The notes: generated by a model not told the origin, from the sequence alone. DNA of 64,000 bases from Humitalea rosea (GCF_003253705.1 NZ_QKYU01000015.1:62001-126000); one strand, 5' to 3'. Counted from the stretch's first letter, positions 1-10,426 are shown. Made by a program: numbers and translations.

Positions 1-335
1 TCGGCGATCGCCCAGCCGTCGCTGACCGGGATCACCGCCCAGGCGATCATCGCGAGGCCAAAGGTGATCATCGGCGCCATCACGAACAGCGCGCGGGAGG
101 CGCCGGACGGGATGATCGTCTCCTTCATCAGCATCTTCAGCGCATCGGCGAAGGGCTGCAGCAGGCCGAAGGGCCCGACCACATTCGGCCCCTTCCGCAG
201 TTGCATCAGCGCCAGGACTTTCCGCTCCGCCCAGGTGAGATAGGCCACCGCCAGCAGCAGCGGCACCAGCAGCGCCAGGGCCTTGGCGACGGTCAGCGCC
301 AGGATGCCGAGCGGGGTCGCGAGAAACGCATCCAT
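1..335 (-). CDS. nuoH: NADH-quinone oxidoreductase subunit H, 5' part (cut by window edge)
   Basis: This is the N-terminal part of the membrane subunit of complex I that helps form the quinone site; the rest lies left of the window. The reading frame starts [19 protein letters not shown] and continues with the family features [16 protein letters not shown] and [19 protein letters not shown], followed by a hydrophobic segment. At least two membrane helices are visible in the 111 residues present. The ATG at 335 lies 6 bases after the nuoG stop, so the two genes are in one operon. The identification is secure; only the length is unknown. Confidence 0.95.
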   Translation of the reverse strand, partial: MDAFLATPLGILALTVAKALALLVPLLLAVAYLTWAERKVLALMQLRKGPNVVGPFGLLQPFADALKMLMKETIIPSGASRALFVMAPMITFGLAMIAWAVIPVSDGWAIA

Positions 336-341
336 GCCGGG

Positions 342-2369
342 CTACTCCGCCGCCATGGCGGGGGGGATGACCCGCGCGCATTCGGCCATGGTCGCCGAGG
401 CCCGGCTGATGCAGTCCGCCTGCCAATAGACCGGGATCGGCGGCACGAAGGGTGCGTCCCCAAGCGCCGCCGGATCGCCGGCCGGCCCCGCCGGGTCGCT
501 GCAGGCCGCGGTGAGGAAGCCGCTGCCGAACACCGGGTTCACCGCCGCCATGCGCGCGCGCACCGCCTCGATGGTGTCATAGGGCAAGGGCGTGCCGAGC
601 ACCGCCGAGAAGGCGCGCAGGATGCGCCAATCCTCGCGGGCCTCGCCCGGGGGGGCGACGGCGGCGCGGCCGCGCTGCACCCGGCCCTCGGTGTTCACGT
701 AGGTCGCCTCTTTCTCGGTATAGGCGGCACCCGGCAGGATCACATCGGCGCGCGACGCGGCGCGGTCGCCGTGATGGCCCTGGTAGATCACGAAGGTCTC
801 CGGCCCGATCAGCGCCGGGTCGAAGCCATCCGCGCCCAGCAGCCAGAGCGCATCCACGCCCCCGCCCAGCATGCCCCCGAGGCTGCGCCCCTGCGGCCCC
901 GGCACGAAGCCGAGGTCGAGCGCGCCGACCTGCCCGCCGAACTGATGCAGCACGCAGAAGCCGTTCCAATCCGCCCGCAGCCCCTCGGCGCCGCGCAGCA
1001 GCGCCCAGGCGGCGGCGGCGACGGCCGCGCCATCCGGCCGCGCCAGCGCACCGCGTCCGACCAGGACCATGGGGTGCTTGGCGTCCTTCAGGATCGCGGC
1101 GGCATCGGCGATTGCGCTCGGCCCCTCGCCCAGCGCCGTCACCGGATAGGTGAGGTCGATGCCGGCCGGGCCGACGAAACCGACCGGGAACTTGCCGGCC
1201 AGCCAGCGCTTGCGGATGCGGGCGTTGAGCACCGGCGCCTCGGTGCGCGGGTTGCTGCCGATGATGACCAGGGCGTCGGCGTCATCGATCCCGGCGATGC
1301 CGCTGCCGAAGACGTAAAATTCGCGGCGGGAGGCATCGAGTGCGGCGCCATCCTGGCGACAGTCGAGGTTCTCGCTGCCGAGGCCGGCCATCAGATCCTT
1401 CAGCGCCACGACGCTTTCGGCATCCACGAGGTCGCCGGCCACGGCGCCGATGCGGTCGCCGGAGAGCGGCTTCAGCTTCTCCGCGATCGCCGCAAAAGCC
1501 TCGGGCCAGGAGGCGGCGACGAGCTTGCCGTCGCGGCGGATCCAGGGCCGGTCCAGCCGCTTGCGCTTCAACCCGTCGAAGGAGAAGCGCGAGCGGTCGC
1601 CCAGCCACTCCTCGTTCACATCCTCATTGGTGCGCGGCAGGATGCGCAGCACTTCCGGGCCGCGGGTGTCGATGCGGATCGCCGCTCCCACCGCATCCAG
1701 CACGTCCACGCTATCGGTCTTGCGCAATTCCCAAGGCCGCGAGACGAAGGCATAGGGCCGGCTGGTCAGCGCGCCGACCGGGCAGAGGTCGATGAGGTTG
1801 CCGGCCAGTTCGGTCGTCAGCGCCTTCTCGACATAGGTGCCGACTTCCATGTTCTCGCCGCGCCCCGTCGCACCCAGTTCCGGTACGCCGGCGACCTCGG
1901 TCGCAAAACGGATGCAGCGGGTGCAATGGATGCAGCGGTTCATGATCGTCTTGATCAGCGGACCGACATACTTGTCCTTCACCGCGCGCTTCTGTTCCAG
2001 GAAGCGCGAGCCATCCTTGCCATAGGCGACGGCCTGGTCCTGCAGATCGCATTCGCCGCCCTGGTCGCAGATCGGGCAATCCAGCGGATGGTTGATCAGC
2101 AGGAATTCCATCACGTTGCGCCGCGCGTTGCGCACCATCGGCGTGTCGGTGAAGACCTTCATGCCCTCGGCGACGGGATAGGCGCAGGAGGCGACGGGCT
2201 TGGGCGCCTTCTCCACTTCCACCAGGCACATGCGGCAATTGCCGGCGACCGAAAGGCGCTCGTGGTAGCAGAAGCGCGGGATCTCCCGCCCCGCGACTTC
2301 GCAGGCCTGCAACACGGAGGAGCCGGCCGGCACCTCGACTTCGACACCATCGACGAAGAGCTTGGTCAT
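342..2369 (-). CDS. nuoG: NADH-quinone oxidoreductase subunit G (iron-sulfur subunit)
   Basis: This 675-residue peripheral-arm subunit of complex I carries electrons from NuoF toward NuoB. The N-terminal [2Fe-2S] domain shows C34, C45, C48 and C62. The His/Cys-liganded 4Fe-4S site is seen as H94, C98, C101 and C107 (HPLDCPICDQGGEC). The next 4Fe-4S motif is C146, C149, C152 with a further Cys in LCPVGAL near residue 196. The C-terminal part is the molybdopterin-oxidoreductase-like fold, as in other NuoG proteins of about 690 residues. The ATG at 2369 follows the nuoF stop by 7 bases. Confidence 0.97.
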   Translation of the reverse strand: MTKLFVDGVEVEVPAGSSVLQACEVAGREIPRFCYHERLSVAGNCRMCLVEVEKAPKPVASCAYPVAEGMKVFTDTPMVRNARRNVMEFLLINHPLDCPICDQGGECDLQDQAVAYGKDGSRFLEQKRAVKDKYVGPLIKTIMNRCIHCTRCIRFATEVAGVPELGATGRGENMEVGTYVEKALTTELAGNLIDLCPVGALTSRPYAFVSRPWELRKTDSVDVLDAVGAAIRIDTRGPEVLRILPRTNEDVNEEWLGDRSRFSFDGLKRKRLDRPWIRRDGKLVAASWPEAFAAIAEKLKPLSGDRIGAVAGDLVDAESVVALKDLMAGLGSENLDCRQDGAALDASRREFYVFGSGIAGIDDADALVIIGSNPRTEAPVLNARIRKRWLAGKFPVGFVGPAGIDLTYPVTALGEGPSAIADAAAILKDAKHPMVLVGRGALARPDGAAVAAAAWALLRGAEGLRADWNGFCVLHQFGGQVGALDLGFVPGPQGRSLGGMLGGGVDALWLLGADGFDPALIGPETFVIYQGHHGDRAASRADVILPGAAYTEKEATYVNTEGRVQRGRAAVAPPGEAREDWRILRAFSAVLGTPLPYDTIEAVRARMAAVNPVFGSGFLTAACSDPAGPAGDPAALGDAPFVPPIPVYWQADCISRASATMAECARVIPPAMAAE

Positions 2370-2376
2370 CGGGCGC

Positions 2377-3678
2377 TCACTCCGCCGCCATGGGCAGTTT
2401 GCGGGTTCGGTAATCGGCGATGCGCTCTTCCATCAGCGGGCGGAAGTGGCGGATCAGCCCCTGGATCGGCCAGACGGCGCCATCGGCGAAGGCGCAGATG
2501 GTGTGCCCCTCGATCTGACGGGTGACCTGTTCCAGCACGTCGATCTCGGCGACCTCGGCGCGGCCCTCGGTCATGCGGTCCATGACCCGCTTCATCCAGC
2601 CCATGCCCTCACGGCAAGGGGTGCACTGGCCGCAGCTCTCATGCTTGTAGAATTGCGCGAGGCGGGCGATCGCCTTGATCAGATCGGTGGACTTGTCCAT
2701 CACGATCACGCCCGCGGTGCCGAGGCCGGTCTTGTGGTCGCGCAGCGCGTCGAAATCCATCAGCACATCATCGCAGATCGCCTTCGGCAGCATCGGCGTC
2801 GAGGATCCGCCCGGGATCACCGCCAGCAGGTTGTCCCACCCCCCGCGCACGCCGCCCGCATAGCGGTCGATCAGCTCGCGCAGCGGGATGCTCATCTCGG
2901 CTTCGACGTTGCAGGGCTTGTTCACATGCCCTTGCAAGCAAAAGATCTTGGTGCCGGAATTCTTCGGCCGGCCGAAGCTGGAGAACCAGCTCGCCCCGCG
3001 ACGCAGGATGGTCGGCACCACCGCGATGGTCTCGACATTGTTGACCGTGGTCGGGCAGCCATAGAGGCCGACGGCGGCGGGGAACGGCGGCTTCAGCCGC
3101 GGCATCCCCTTCTTGCCTTCCAGGCTTTCGAGCAGCGCGGTTTCCTCGCCGCAGATATAGGCGCCGGCGCCGCGATGCGTGTAGAGCTCGAAATCATAGC
3201 CGCTGCCGGCCGCGTTCTTGCCGAGCAGCCCCGCGTCATAGGCCTCATCGATCGCGGCCTGCAGGATATTGCCTTCGTTGAAGTACTCGCCGCGATAATA
3301 GATGTAGCCGGCGGTCGCGCCCATCGCCATGCCGGCGAGCAGCGCGCCCTCGATCAGCTTGTGCGGATCGTGCCGCAGGATGTCGCGGTCCTTGCAGGTG
3401 CCGGGCTCGGATTCATCGGCGTTGATGACGAGATAGACCGGGCGGCCATCGGCCGGGCGTTCCTTCGGCATGAAGGACCACTTCAACCCGGTCGGAAATC
3501 CCGCGCCGCCACGGCCGCGCAGGCCCGACTGCTTCATTTCCTCGACGATCCAGTCACGACCCTTGGCCATGATCGCGGCCGTGCCGTCCCAGTCGCCGCG
3601 CTTCTGCGCATCGGCGAGGTTCCACGGCTGCGTGCCATAGAGGTTGGTGAAGATGCGATCGCGATCAGCCAGCGCCAT
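2377..3678 (-). CDS. nuoF: NADH-quinone oxidoreductase subunit F (NADH and FMN binding)
   Basis: NuoF (433 residues from the chosen start) oxidises NADH and passes electrons to FMN and then to cluster N3. The glycine-rich nucleotide motif [10 protein letters not shown] is at residues 55-64. The N3 ligands are C349, C352 and C355 (CGQCTPC) plus C395. An in-frame ATG at 3693 would add five residues, but the ATG at 3678 sits one base after the nuoE stop and gives the usual N-terminus ([15 protein letters not shown]), so it was preferred. It sits between nuoE and nuoG, the standard order. Confidence 0.97.
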   Translation of the reverse strand: MALADRDRIFTNLYGTQPWNLADAQKRGDWDGTAAIMAKGRDWIVEEMKQSGLRGRGGAGFPTGLKWSFMPKERPADGRPVYLVINADESEPGTCKDRDILRHDPHKLIEGALLAGMAMGATAGYIYYRGEYFNEGNILQAAIDEAYDAGLLGKNAAGSGYDFELYTHRGAGAYICGEETALLESLEGKKGMPRLKPPFPAAVGLYGCPTTVNNVETIAVVPTILRRGASWFSSFGRPKNSGTKIFCLQGHVNKPCNVEAEMSIPLRELIDRYAGGVRGGWDNLLAVIPGGSSTPMLPKAICDDVLMDFDALRDHKTGLGTAGVIVMDKSTDLIKAIARLAQFYKHESCGQCTPCREGMGWMKRVMDRMTEGRAEVAEIDVLEQVTRQIEGHTICAFADGAVWPIQGLIRHFRPLMEERIADYRTRKLPMAAE

Positions 3679-3679
3679 C

Positions 3680-4282
3680 TCAGTTCTCCGCACCGGTGAG
3701 CACCATGGGACCGCCTTCGGGCGCGCTGGTCTGGCGGCCGATGCTGCTGCCGATCGGCGGGCGTTCGCCGCGCTTCAGCGCCTCGATCAGCGCCACCGTG
3801 CGGGCGTAGTCCAAATCCTCGTAGTAGTCGTCATCGACCTGCAGCACCGGCGCGTTCACGCAGCCGCCGAGGCATTCGACCTCGGTCAAGGTGAACAGCC
3901 CGTCGGCGCTGCTGTCGCCATAGCCCTTGAGGGCGCCCGCATCCTTGCAGGCGCGCAGCACATCATCCGAGCCGCGCAGCCAGCACGGCGTGGTGCCGCA
4001 GACCTGCAAATGGTAGCGGCCGATCGGCTTGGTGTTGAACATCAGATAGAAGGTCGCGACCTCGTAGACGCGGATCGGCGCCATGCCGAGGCGATCGGCC
4101 ACCACATCCATCGCCACGCGCGGCAGCCAGGCGCTGCCGGTCAGCCGGCCCATCTGCTTCTGCACGAGATAGAGCAACGGGATCACCGCGCTGGCCTGCT
4201 TGCCCTCCGGGTAGCGGGCCAGGATCATCGTGATCTTGGCTTCGCTGTCGGCGTCGAAGGAAAACTCGGTCGGCTCGCTCAT
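3680..4282 (-). CDS. nuoE: NADH-quinone oxidoreductase subunit E ([2Fe-2S])
   Basis: This 200-residue subunit holds the off-pathway [2Fe-2S] cluster N1a, whose ligands are visible as C95, C100, C137 and C141 in a thioredoxin-like domain. The start at 4282 ([17 protein letters not shown]) gives the normal family length; the same frame is open further upstream but encodes no family sequence there. The start overlaps the nuoD stop by 4 bases, indicating translational coupling. The last 30 residues ([12 protein letters not shown] and on) form a low-complexity tail, common in alphaproteobacterial NuoE. Confidence 0.96.
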   Translation of the reverse strand: MSEPTEFSFDADSEAKITMILARYPEGKQASAVIPLLYLVQKQMGRLTGSAWLPRVAMDVVADRLGMAPIRVYEVATFYLMFNTKPIGRYHLQVCGTTPCWLRGSDDVLRACKDAGALKGYGDSSADGLFTLTEVECLGGCVNAPVLQVDDDYYEDLDYARTVALIEALKRGERPPIGSSIGRQTSAPEGGPMVLTGAEN

Positions 4283-5478
4283 CGGTCGATCTCCCCGAAG
4301 ACGATATCGAGGGACCCGATGATCGCCACGGCATCGGCCAGCATATGGCCCTTGGACAGCACTTCGATCGCCTGCAGATGCGGGAAGCCCGGCGCGCGGA
4401 TCTTGCAGCGATACGGCTTGTTGCTGCCATCGGCGACGAGATAGACGCCGAACTCGCCCTTGGGCGCCTCGACGACGGTGTAGGTCTCGCCCGTCGGCAC
4501 GTGATAGCCCTCGGTGTAGAGCTTGAAGTGATGGATCAGCGATTCCATCGACCGCTTCATCTCGCCGCGTGTCGGCGGGGTGATCTTGTTGTCCTGGATC
4601 TTGATCGGGCCGGGCTTCATCTGCGCCAGGCACTGATGGATGATCTTCAGGCTCTCGCGCATTTCCAGCATGCGGACGAGGTAGCGGTCATAGCAATCGC
4701 CGTGGCGCCCGACCGGGATCTCGAAGTCCATGCGGTCATAGACGTCATAGGGCTGGCTGCGGCGCAGGTCCCAGGCGCAGCCCGAGGCGCGCAGGCAGGG
4801 GCCGGAGAAGCCCCAGGCCATCGCCTGCTCGGCGCTCATCGCGCCGATATCGACGGTGCGCTGCTTGAAGATGCGGTTGCCCGAGAGCAGCGCATCGAGA
4901 TCGTCGATGAACTTGGGGAAGGTATCGGCCCAGGCGCCGATGCGCGCCTCCAGCCCGGCGGGCAGATCCTTGGCGACCCCACCGGGGCGGAAATAATTCG
5001 CGTGGTAATGCGAGCCGCTGGTCGCCTCGTAGAATTCCAGAAGCTTCTCGCGCTCCTCGAAGCCCCAGAGGCTCGGGGTGATGGCGCCGCAATCCAGCGC
5101 ATAGGTCGTGATGTTCAGCAGATGGTTCAGGATGCGGCCGATTTCGGCGAAGAGCACCCGGATATACTGCGCCCGCTCCGGCGCCTCGATGCCGAGCAGC
5201 CGCTCGGTCGCCAGGGCGAAGGCATGCTCCTGGTTCATCGGCGCGACGTAATCGAGCCGGTCGAAATAGGGCAGCGCCTGGATATAGGTCTTGTGCTCGA
5301 TCAGCTTCTCGGTGCCGCGATGCAGCAGGCCGATATGCGGATCGGCGCGTTCGACGACCTCCCCCTTCAACTCCAGGATCAGCCGCAGCACGCCATGCGC
5401 GGCGGGATGCTGCGGGCCGAAGTTGATGGTGTGGCTGTCCATCTCGAAAACGCGGGGCTCGGGGGCAGCAGTGCTCAC
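4279..5478 (-). CDS. nuoD: NADH-quinone oxidoreductase subunit D (49 kDa type)
   Basis: NuoD is the hydrogenase-like subunit that, with NuoB and NuoH, builds the quinone-reduction site. The conserved start region [20 protein letters not shown] and the C-terminal ending [11 protein letters not shown] are diagnostic. The start is taken as the GTG at 5478, which overlaps the nuoC stop by 4 bases (GTGA) and gives 399 residues, the family length. An ATG 12 codons further on (MDSHTINF) is an alternative. A further upstream in-frame ATG at 5547 lies inside nuoC and is less likely. Confidence 0.95.
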   Translation of the reverse strand: MSTAAPEPRVFEMDSHTINFGPQHPAAHGVLRLILELKGEVVERADPHIGLLHRGTEKLIEHKTYIQALPYFDRLDYVAPMNQEHAFALATERLLGIEAPERAQYIRVLFAEIGRILNHLLNITTYALDCGAITPSLWGFEEREKLLEFYEATSGSHYHANYFRPGGVAKDLPAGLEARIGAWADTFPKFIDDLDALLSGNRIFKQRTVDIGAMSAEQAMAWGFSGPCLRASGCAWDLRRSQPYDVYDRMDFEIPVGRHGDCYDRYLVRMLEMRESLKIIHQCLAQMKPGPIKIQDNKITPPTRGEMKRSMESLIHHFKLYTEGYHVPTGETYTVVEAPKGEFGVYLVADGSNKPYRCKIRAPGFPHLQAIEVLSKGHMLADAVAIIGSLDIVFGEIDR

Positions 5479-6101
5479 GGGCTCGGCCCCTCGATCCGGT
5501 TCAGATGCACCTTCTCGTCCCCCGGCAGGCTGGTCATGCCCTCCCATGGGGAGAGGAAGTCGAAGTTGCGATAGTCCTGCGTCAACTGCACCGGGCCATA
5601 GGCGACGGCGCGGCGCTCGGGGTCGTAGCGCAGCTCGACGAAGCCGGTCAGGGGGAAATCCTTGCGCAGGGGATGTCCTTCGAAACCGTAATCCGTCAGC
5701 AATCGACGCAGGTCGTTCTGGCCCTCGAAGACGATGCCGTACATGTCCCAGGCTTCACGCTCGTACCAGGTGGCCGAGGGCCAGATGTCCACGACGGAGG
5801 GCACCGGCGTCGCCGCATCGGTGGAGACGATCACCCGGATGCGATGGTTATGGGTCAGCGACAGCAAATTGTAGACGATCTCGAATCGCTCGGGGCGCTC
5901 CGGGTGGTCCACGCCGCAGATGTCCATGCATTGCTCGGCCGCGAATCGCGGATCGTCGCGCAGCATCAGCAGCAGCGGCAGCAGCGCGCGCTTGTCGGCA
6001 TGCAGGCAAAGCTCGGCGCCGCGCGGCACATGGACGTGGCTGATGACGCCGGCGGGGGCGGCGGCGGCGATGGCTTCGCCAAGCGCAGTCAGATCAGCCA
6101 C
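5475..6101 (-). CDS. nuoC: NADH-quinone oxidoreductase subunit C (30 kDa type)
   Basis: NuoC is a structural subunit of the complex I connecting fragment. The conserved segment [18 protein letters not shown] followed by [18 protein letters not shown] is the family signature (residues about 120-160). The reading frame is open well upstream, but the family N-terminus ([13 protein letters not shown]) begins at a GTG at 6101, which overlaps the nuoB stop by 8 bases and gives 208 residues. That length matches stand-alone alphaproteobacterial NuoC rather than a NuoCD fusion, and nuoD follows as a separate gene. Confidence 0.93.
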   Translation of the reverse strand: MADLTALGEAIAAAAPAGVISHVHVPRGAELCLHADKRALLPLLLMLRDDPRFAAEQCMDICGVDHPERPERFEIVYNLLSLTHNHRIRVIVSTDAATPVPSVVDIWPSATWYEREAWDMYGIVFEGQNDLRRLLTDYGFEGHPLRKDFPLTGFVELRYDPERRAVAYGPVQLTQDYRNFDFLSPWEGMTSLPGDEKVHLNRIEGPSP

Positions 6102-6660
6102 GGAGGATGGTCCCCGTCCGGCGGATCTTCTTCTGCAATTGCAGGATGCCATAGACCAGCGCCTCGGCGGTCGGCGGGCAGCCCGGCACGTAGATGTCCA
6201 CCGGCACGATGCGGTCGCAGCCGCGCACCACGCTGTAGGAGTAATGGTAGTAGCCGCCGCCATTGGCGCAGGAGCCCATGCTGATCACCCAGCGGGGTTC
6301 CGGCATCTGGTCGTAAACCTTGCGCAAGGCCGGGGCCATCTTGTTGGTCAGCGTGCCGGCGACGATCATCACATCCGACTGCCGCGGCGAACCGCGCGGG
6401 ATGATGCCGAACCGGTCGAGGTCGTAGCGCGGCATATAGGCGTGGATCATCGGCACCGCGCAGCAGGCGAGGCCGAAGGTCATCGGCCAGAGGCTGCCCG
6501 TGCGTGCCCAGTTCACGACCTTGTCGATCTGGGCGACGACGAAGCCCTTGTCGGTGATCTCGTCGTTCACATCCTGCAGCACGGCGTCCTGCGCCGGGCC
6601 GGGGGGAAGGGCCTGCTGGTTCCAGGCGACCGCATTGTCGCTCATGCCGGTGACGCTCAT
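6094..6660 (-). CDS. nuoB: NADH-quinone oxidoreductase subunit B (cluster N2)
   Basis: NuoB (188 residues) carries the terminal 4Fe-4S cluster N2 that reduces quinone. The four ligands are visible: C66 and C67 (GLACCAVPM), C131 ([10 protein letters not shown]) and C161 ([10 protein letters not shown]). Two in-frame ATGs (6660 and 6645) come from an imperfect 15-base tandem repeat at the gene start. The first has a GGGAG ribosome-binding sequence about 8 bases upstream and the second has none, so 6660 was chosen. The gene starts 5 bases after the nuoA stop. Confidence 0.95.
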   Translation of the reverse strand: MSVTGMSDNAVAWNQQALPPGPAQDAVLQDVNDEITDKGFVVAQIDKVVNWARTGSLWPMTFGLACCAVPMIHAYMPRYDLDRFGIIPRGSPRQSDVMIVAGTLTNKMAPALRKVYDQMPEPRWVISMGSCANGGGYYHYSYSVVRGCDRIVPVDIYVPGCPPTAEALVYGILQLQKKIRRTGTILRG

Positions 6661-6673
6661 GCCGGTCACTCCC
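6643..6673 (-). repeat. Imperfect 15-base tandem repeat at the nuoB start
   Basis: On the minus strand GTGACCGGCATGAGC is followed directly by GTCACCGGCATGAGC, one mismatch apart. Each copy carries an in-frame ATG, so nuoB has two possible starts five codons apart. Only the upstream copy has a Shine-Dalgarno sequence in front of it. Confidence 0.7.
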
Positions 6674-7034
6674 AATCCAGGGCGCCCTTGCGCCATTCAT
6701 AGATGAACCCGACCGTCAGCACGCCGAGGAACCCCATCATCGAGGCGAAGCCGAGCCAGCCGATCTGCCCGAGCGTCACCGCCCAGGGGAACAGGAAGGC
6801 CACTTCCAGGTCGAAAATGATGAACAGGATGGCGACCAGATAGAAGCGCACGTCGAAGCGGCGGCGCGTGTCGTCGAAGGGCTCGAAGCCGCATTCATAG
6901 GCCGAGAGCTTCTCGGAATCCGGCTTCTGGTGCGCGGCCAGCACGGAGCCGCCGACCATCGCGATGGCGATGGCCGCGGCGATCCCGAGGAAGACCAGGA
7001 TCGGGAAATACTCGGCCAGAAGGGGCTCGGTCAT
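6666..7034 (-). CDS. nuoA: NADH-quinone oxidoreductase subunit A
   Basis: NuoA (122 residues) is a three-helix membrane subunit and the first gene of the complex I operon. The helices lie at about residues 8-30, 60-80 and 88-110. The loop with [12 protein letters not shown] and the segment [22 protein letters not shown] is the family hallmark. The ATG at 7034 has GAGG 5 bases upstream. The frame is open a further 32 codons upstream, but that part is not NuoA-like. The 137 bases between it and the terminator at 7172 must hold the operon promoter, which I could not place. Confidence 0.96.
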   Translation of the reverse strand: MTEPLLAEYFPILVFLGIAAAIAIAMVGGSVLAAHQKPDSEKLSAYECGFEPFDDTRRRFDVRFYLVAILFIIFDLEVAFLFPWAVTLGQIGWLGFASMMGFLGVLTVGFIYEWRKGALDWE

Positions 7035-7171
7035 GGTGCCTCGACAGATCTGACACGCTGGCACCCAAGCGGTGTCGGCGCGTCGCGTTACCACGGTTCG
7101 GCATGCCGCACCGCAGCGTGGCCGGACCATACTAGCCCCGCCAGTACCGCGCCATAGGCCCGCAAGCCCCG

Positions 7172-7210
7172 GAAAACAAGAACGCCGCCGGTGTTAACCG
7201 ACGGCGTTCG
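7172..7210 (-). terminator. Intrinsic terminator after tRNA-Asp
   Basis: On the minus strand the sequence GAACGCCG-TCGGT pairs with ACCGG-CGGCGTTC around a TAAC loop and is followed by TTGTTTTCC. It lies 10 bases after the tRNA-Asp 3' end and would separate the tRNA from the nuo operon. Confidence 0.8.
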
Positions 7211-7219
7211 AAAGGGGGC

Positions 7220-7296
<77 letters not shown>

Positions 7297-7310
7297 ATCC
7301 AGCGAGGCGG

Positions 7311-7339
7311 GGTGTATGGGGGCGGCCGGGGTGTGTCAA
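7311..7339 (-). promoter_or_regulatory. Probable sigma-70 type promoter of tRNA-Asp
   Basis: A perfect TTGACA (7334-7339 on the minus strand) is followed after 17 bases by TACACC (7311-7316). Transcription would start near 7304, about 8 bases before the mature tRNA 5' end. The -35 box and spacing are ideal; the -10 box is weak, as is usual in high-GC alphaproteobacteria. Confidence 0.55.
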
Positions 7340-7379
7340 CCCGATGGCAGTCGCGATGTGCAAAATCCGGGGGGTGGAA

Positions 7380-7451
7380 TGGGCGCTGACGGGATCGAAC
7401 CGCCGGCCATCTCGGTGTAAGCGAGACGCTCTACCGCTGAGCTAAGCGCCC
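7380..7451 (-). tRNA. tRNA-Val (TAC)
   Basis: The minus strand gives GGGCGCT at the 5' end pairing with AGCGCCC at the 3' end, a D-arm AGCTCAGCGGTAGAGC, anticodon loop with TAC flanked by CTCGC and its partner, and a T-arm GCGGTTCGATCCCG. The discriminator A is at 7380. The next genomic bases read TTC rather than CCA, so CCA is not encoded, unlike the two other tRNA genes in this window. Confidence 0.96.
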
Positions 7452-7480
7452 TCTTCGGCCTGGATACTGTGCGCGGGGGC

Positions 7481-7516
7481 CAAAAGAAAAGGGCCGATCC
7501 TCACGGAGCGGCCCTC
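7481..7516 (-). terminator. Intrinsic terminator of the HU gene
   Basis: On the minus strand AGGGCCG and CGGCCCT form a 7-bp stem around a loop, followed directly by TTTTCTTTTG. It lies 29 bases after the HU stop codon and just before tRNA-Val. Confidence 0.85.
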
Positions 7517-7544
7517 TTCGGAAAAACCTGTCAGCGATGACGGC

Positions 7545-7817
7545 TCAGTTCACCGCATCCTTCAGGGCCTTGCCGGCCTTGAAGCGGACGGTGGTCGTCG
7601 CTTCGATGGTAATTTCCTCACCGGTGCGGGGATTGCGGCCCTTGCCGGCCTTACGCCCGGAGGTGCTGAAGGTGCCGAAGCCCACCAGCCGGACCTCTTC
7701 CTTCTTCTTCAACGCGTCCTGCACGGCGTCGAACACGGCGTCGAGCACGTCGCCCGCCTTGGCCTTGGACAGATCGCCTGCTTCGGCGATGACGTTGACC
7801 AGATCCTGTTTGTTCAC
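7545..7817 (-). CDS. hupB: DNA-binding protein HU
   Basis: HU is a small dimeric histone-like protein that bends and compacts DNA. The 90-residue product has the family core VGFGTFSTSGRKAGKGRNPRTGE (the DNA-binding beta arm, residues about 46-68) and ends FKAGKALKDAVN. The start is a GTG at 7817 (MNKQDLVNVIAEAG) because no ATG is in frame at the correct place; GGAGG lies about 12 bases upstream. The gene follows lon with its own candidate promoter and has a strong terminator, so it is probably transcribed alone. Confidence 0.96.
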   Translation of the reverse strand: MNKQDLVNVIAEAGDLSKAKAGDVLDAVFDAVQDALKKKEEVRLVGFGTFSTSGRKAGKGRNPRTGEEITIEATTTVRFKAGKALKDAVN

Positions 7818-7883
7818 GATGGAAGCCCCCTCCAACAGCGGGTGTGCGACGTCCAGGCAGAATCGCGAGGACGCATTGTCCGC

Positions 7884-7913
7884 ACAGTAGGTAGGCCGCT
7901 TTCCGCCCGTCAA
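7884..7913 (-). promoter_or_regulatory. Candidate promoter of the HU gene
   Basis: On the minus strand TTGACG (7908-7913) and TACTGT (7884-7889) are separated by 18 bases, placing a start near 7877 and a leader of about 60 bases. This is a pattern match only. Confidence 0.35.
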
Positions 7914-7974
7914 CGACGCGCGTCCCGAATTGCCCAGGTTATCCGCCGATTTCTGCGTGATCGACCCAATCCGC

Positions 7975-8016
7975 GCCCCAACGGCAACAGGGGGATGGCT
8001 CTCGCCACCCCCCTGC
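7975..8016 (-). terminator. Intrinsic terminator of lon
   Basis: On the minus strand a 12-bp stem (CAGGGGGGTGGC with GCCATCCCCCTG, one G-U pair) closes a GAGA tetraloop, starting 8 bases after the lon stop. The following bases (TTGCCGTTGG) are only weakly T-rich. Confidence 0.6.
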
Positions 8017-8023
8017 TCCAGGC

Positions 8024-10426
8024 TCAATGCGGCAGGCTGGGCAATACCGCCGCCGGCGTCGCCGCGACCGCGGGCGCCTCGGGCGGTTCCTCCCAGGTGA
8101 TGGGCTCCGGCCGCCGCACCAGGGCCTCGGCGATCACCTCATCGACGTGGCTCACGGGCTTGATGATCAGCCCCTTCTTCACGTTCTCCGGGATCTCGGC
8201 GAGGTCCTTCTCGTTCTCCTTCGGGATGAAGACCGTGGTGACGCCCGCCCGCAGGGCCGCCAGCAGCTTCTCCTTCAACCCGCCGATCGGCAGCACCCGG
8301 CCGCGCAGCGTGATCTCGCCCGTCATCGCCACATCCTTGCGGACCGGGATGCCGGTCAGGATGGAGACGATGGAGGTCGCCATCGCGATGCCGGCCGAGG
8401 GGCCGTCCTTCGGGGTCGCCCCCTCGGGCACGTGGACGTGGATGTCCCGCTTCTCGAACAGGGTGGGCTTGATGCCGAAGGTGATGCTGCGGCTGCGGAC
8501 GTAGGACAGCGCCGCGGAGACGCTTTCCTGCATCACGTCGCCGAGCTTGCCCGTGGTCTGCACCTTGCCCTTGCCCGGCACGATGACGCTTTCGATGGTC
8601 AGGATCTCGCCGCCAACCTCGGTCCAGGCGAGGCCGGTGACGCAGCCCACCATGTCCTCGGCTTCCGCCTCGCCATAGCGGTACTTCCGAATCCCGGCAT
8701 ACTTGTCGAGGTTCTTCCGGTTCATCGCGACCTTCTTGGCCTTCTTGGCCACGATTTCGCGCACCGCCTTCCGCGCCAGGCCGCCGAGTTCCCGCTCCAG
8801 GGAGCGGACACCGGCCTCACGCGTGTAGAAGCGCACCAGGTCGAGCAGCGCCTCGTCGGTCAGGCTCCATTCGCCCTCCTTCAGCCCATTGGCCTCATTG
8901 ACCTTGGGCAGCAGATGGCGCTTGGCGATCTCGACCTTCTCATCCTCGGTGTAGCCGGAGACACGGATGATCTCCATGCGATCGAGCAGCGGCTGCGGCA
9001 TCCGCAGGCTGTTCGCCGTGGTGACGAACATCACATCCGAGAGGTCGTAATCCACCTCCAAATAGTGATCGGCGAAGGTCGCATTCTGCTCGGGGTCGAG
9101 CACCTCCAGCAGCGCGCTGGACGGATCGCCGCGCCAGTCATTGCCGAGCTTGTCGATCTCATCCAGCAGGAACAGCGGGTTGCTGGTCTTGGCCTTCTTC
9201 ATGCCCTGGATCACCTTGCCCGGCATGGAGCCGATATAGGTGCGCCGGTGGCCACGGATCTCGGCCTCGTCCCGCACGCCGCCGAGCGACATGCGCACGA
9301 AGGTCCGCCCGGTCGCCTTGGCGATCGACTTGCCGAGCGAGGTCTTGCCGACACCCGGAGGACCGACGAGGCACAGGATCGGCCCCTTGATCTTCGGGCT
9401 GCGCGACTGCACCGCCAGATATTCAAGGATGCGTTCCTTGACCTTGTCGAGACCATAGTGGTCGGCCTCAAGCACGGCCTCCGCCTTGACGACGTCGTTC
9501 TTGACCTTGCTGCGCTTCTTCCAGGGGATCGACAGGATCCAATCCAGGTAGTTGCGCACGACCGTGGCCTCGGCCGACATCGGGCTCATGGTCCGCAGCT
9601 TCTTCAGCTCGGCCATCGCCTTTTCACGGGCTTCCGGCGAAAGCTTGGTCGCCTTGATCTTGGCTTCGAGTTCGGCGGATTCGTCCTTGCCTTCCTCGCC
9701 CTCGCCCAGCTCCTTCTGAATGGCCTTCAGCTGCTCATTCAGATAGTACTCGCGCTGGGTCTTCTCCATCTGCCGCTTGACGCGGTTGCGGATGCGCTTC
9801 TCGACCTGCAGGACGCCGATCTCGCCTTCCATATGGGCGAAGACCCGCTCCAACCGCGCCTGGATGGGCACGATCTCCAGCAGTTCCTGCTTCTCGGCGA
9901 TCTTCAGGTTCAGATGCGAGGCGACCGTATCCGCGAGCTTGGCCGGCTCATCGATCTGGTTGATCGAGACCAGCACCTCGGGCGCGATCTTCTTGTTCAG
10001 CTTGATATAGGCCTCGAACTGCGAGACCACGCTGCGCGACAGCGCCTCAAGCTCCCGCGCATCGGCGGGCTCTTCCTCGATCGGGGCGGCATAGGCCTCG
10101 AAATGGGTTTCCGTCTCTTTCCAGGCGGTGATGCTGGCGCGGCGGCTGCCCTCGACCAGCACCTTCACGGTGCCGTCCGGCAGCTTCAGCAGTTGCAGCA
10201 CCGTCGCGACGGTCCCGACCTCATAGAGGTCGGTGGCGGCGGGATCGTCCTGGGCGGCGTTCTTCTGGGCGACCAGAAGGATCTGCTTGTCCTCCCGCAT
10301 CACGGCTTCCAGAGCGCGTACGGATTTTTCACGGCCGACGAAGAGCGGCACGATCATGTGTGGGAAAACGACAATATCACGGAGCGGCAGAACGGGCAGA
10401 AGCTCGCCGCGGATGGTTTCCGTCAT
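8024..10426 (-). CDS. lon: ATP-dependent protease Lon
   Basis: Lon is a homohexameric cytoplasmic AAA+ protease that degrades misfolded and selected regulatory proteins. The 800-residue product has the N-terminal substrate domain ([14 protein letters not shown], residues 11-24), the Walker A motif GPPGVGKT at 355-362, Walker B around LLDEIDKLG (420-428), and the serine-lysine protease dyad S677 (PKDGPSAG) and K720 (GGLKEK), spaced 43 residues as in E. coli Lon. The C-terminal 25 residues are a Pro/Ala-rich tail. It sits between clpX and the HU gene. I could not identify a clear heat-shock promoter in the 84 bases upstream. Confidence 0.98.
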   Translation of the reverse strand: MTETIRGELLPVLPLRDIVVFPHMIVPLFVGREKSVRALEAVMREDKQILLVAQKNAAQDDPAATDLYEVGTVATVLQLLKLPDGTVKVLVEGSRRASITAWKETETHFEAYAAPIEEEPADARELEALSRSVVSQFEAYIKLNKKIAPEVLVSINQIDEPAKLADTVASHLNLKIAEKQELLEIVPIQARLERVFAHMEGEIGVLQVEKRIRNRVKRQMEKTQREYYLNEQLKAIQKELGEGEEGKDESAELEAKIKATKLSPEAREKAMAELKKLRTMSPMSAEATVVRNYLDWILSIPWKKRSKVKNDVVKAEAVLEADHYGLDKVKERILEYLAVQSRSPKIKGPILCLVGPPGVGKTSLGKSIAKATGRTFVRMSLGGVRDEAEIRGHRRTYIGSMPGKVIQGMKKAKTSNPLFLLDEIDKLGNDWRGDPSSALLEVLDPEQNATFADHYLEVDYDLSDVMFVTTANSLRMPQPLLDRMEIIRVSGYTEDEKVEIAKRHLLPKVNEANGLKEGEWSLTDEALLDLVRFYTREAGVRSLERELGGLARKAVREIVAKKAKKVAMNRKNLDKYAGIRKYRYGEAEAEDMVGCVTGLAWTEVGGEILTIESVIVPGKGKVQTTGKLGDVMQESVSAALSYVRSRSITFGIKPTLFEKRDIHVHVPEGATPKDGPSAGIAMATSIVSILTGIPVRKDVAMTGEITLRGRVLPIGGLKEKLLAALRAGVTTVFIPKENEKDLAEIPENVKKGLIIKPVSHVDEVIAEALVRRPEPITWEEPPEAPAVAATPAAVLPSLPH

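Noticed and set aside
201-2525. Long open frame on the plus strand opposite nuoG and nuoF
   Set aside because: It is a high-GC shadow of the real genes on the minus strand, with no recognisable domain and a His/Arg/Gly-rich composition.
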